Position numbers and translations under genes: made by a program. Below the pieces are notes generated by a model that worked only from the letters and a program-made list of their open reading frames with translations, had not been told where the DNA came from and did no database searches. Source: Myxococcales bacterium (GTDB taxonomy: Bacteria > Myxococcota_A > Polyangia > Palsa-1104). Taken from it: a stretch of DNA of 6,129 bases. The DNA is taken from positions 1 to 6,129 of the forward strand of contig JAHFDU010000244.1 of assembly GCA_023248835.1 (NCBI GenBank), in the 5' to 3' direction. Position 1 is the stretch's first letter. The number at the start of each line of letters is the position of its first letter. Below, piece by piece: positions 6,118 to 6,129 of this stretch.

Positions 6118-6129
6118 AGGTCTTGTCGA

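Overview
The window looks like chromosomal DNA from a member of the Myxococcota (former Deltaproteobacteria) or a close relative. The main clue is the protein at 5254-6108 (minus), which matches what I recall of the MXAN_2562-type outer-membrane beta-barrel family of myxobacteria. A Tim44-like zinc-ribbon membrane protein and a small lipoprotein beside it fit that origin. By eye the GC content is moderate (high 50s to low 60s percent), lower than classical Myxococcus, so an uncultured or less GC-rich lineage is likely. No rRNA, tRNA, CRISPR array, insertion sequence or integrase was seen.

Left part (1-1563, plus strand). The window opens with a short inverted and direct repeat (about 5-39) of the CCCTTCGAC...AAGGG type, which resembles a dispersed intergenic repeat. 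Next come two plus-strand genes fused by an ATGA overlap: a 114-aa protein of unknown function (89-433) and a DUF6036/AbiEii-like nucleotidyltransferase-fold protein (430-954). This has the shape of a toxin-antitoxin module. After a 120-base gap with no clear feature comes a conserved protein of unknown function (1075-1563) with lower GC than its neighbours.

Right part (1560-6108, minus strand). Four genes read leftwards in an apparently co-directional cluster: outer-membrane beta-barrel, then a signal-anchored Tim44-like protein with two domain-plus-zinc-ribbon repeats, then a small lipoprotein, then a CstA-family carbon-starvation/peptide-pyruvate transporter. Gaps are 12, 56 and 5 bases. 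The 56-base gap holds a strong Shine-Dalgarno and a possible promoter, so lipoprotein-cstA may also be transcribed as its own unit. The stop codon of cstA overlaps that of the convergent gene, leaving no room for a terminator between them.

Taken together, the minus-strand genes place products in the outer membrane, the inner membrane and probably the periplasmic face of the envelope. A shared role in nutrient uptake or envelope function is an inference from gene order only. The most interesting items are the possible toxin-antitoxin pair, the duplicated Tim44/zinc-ribbon architecture and the linkage of cstA to envelope genes.
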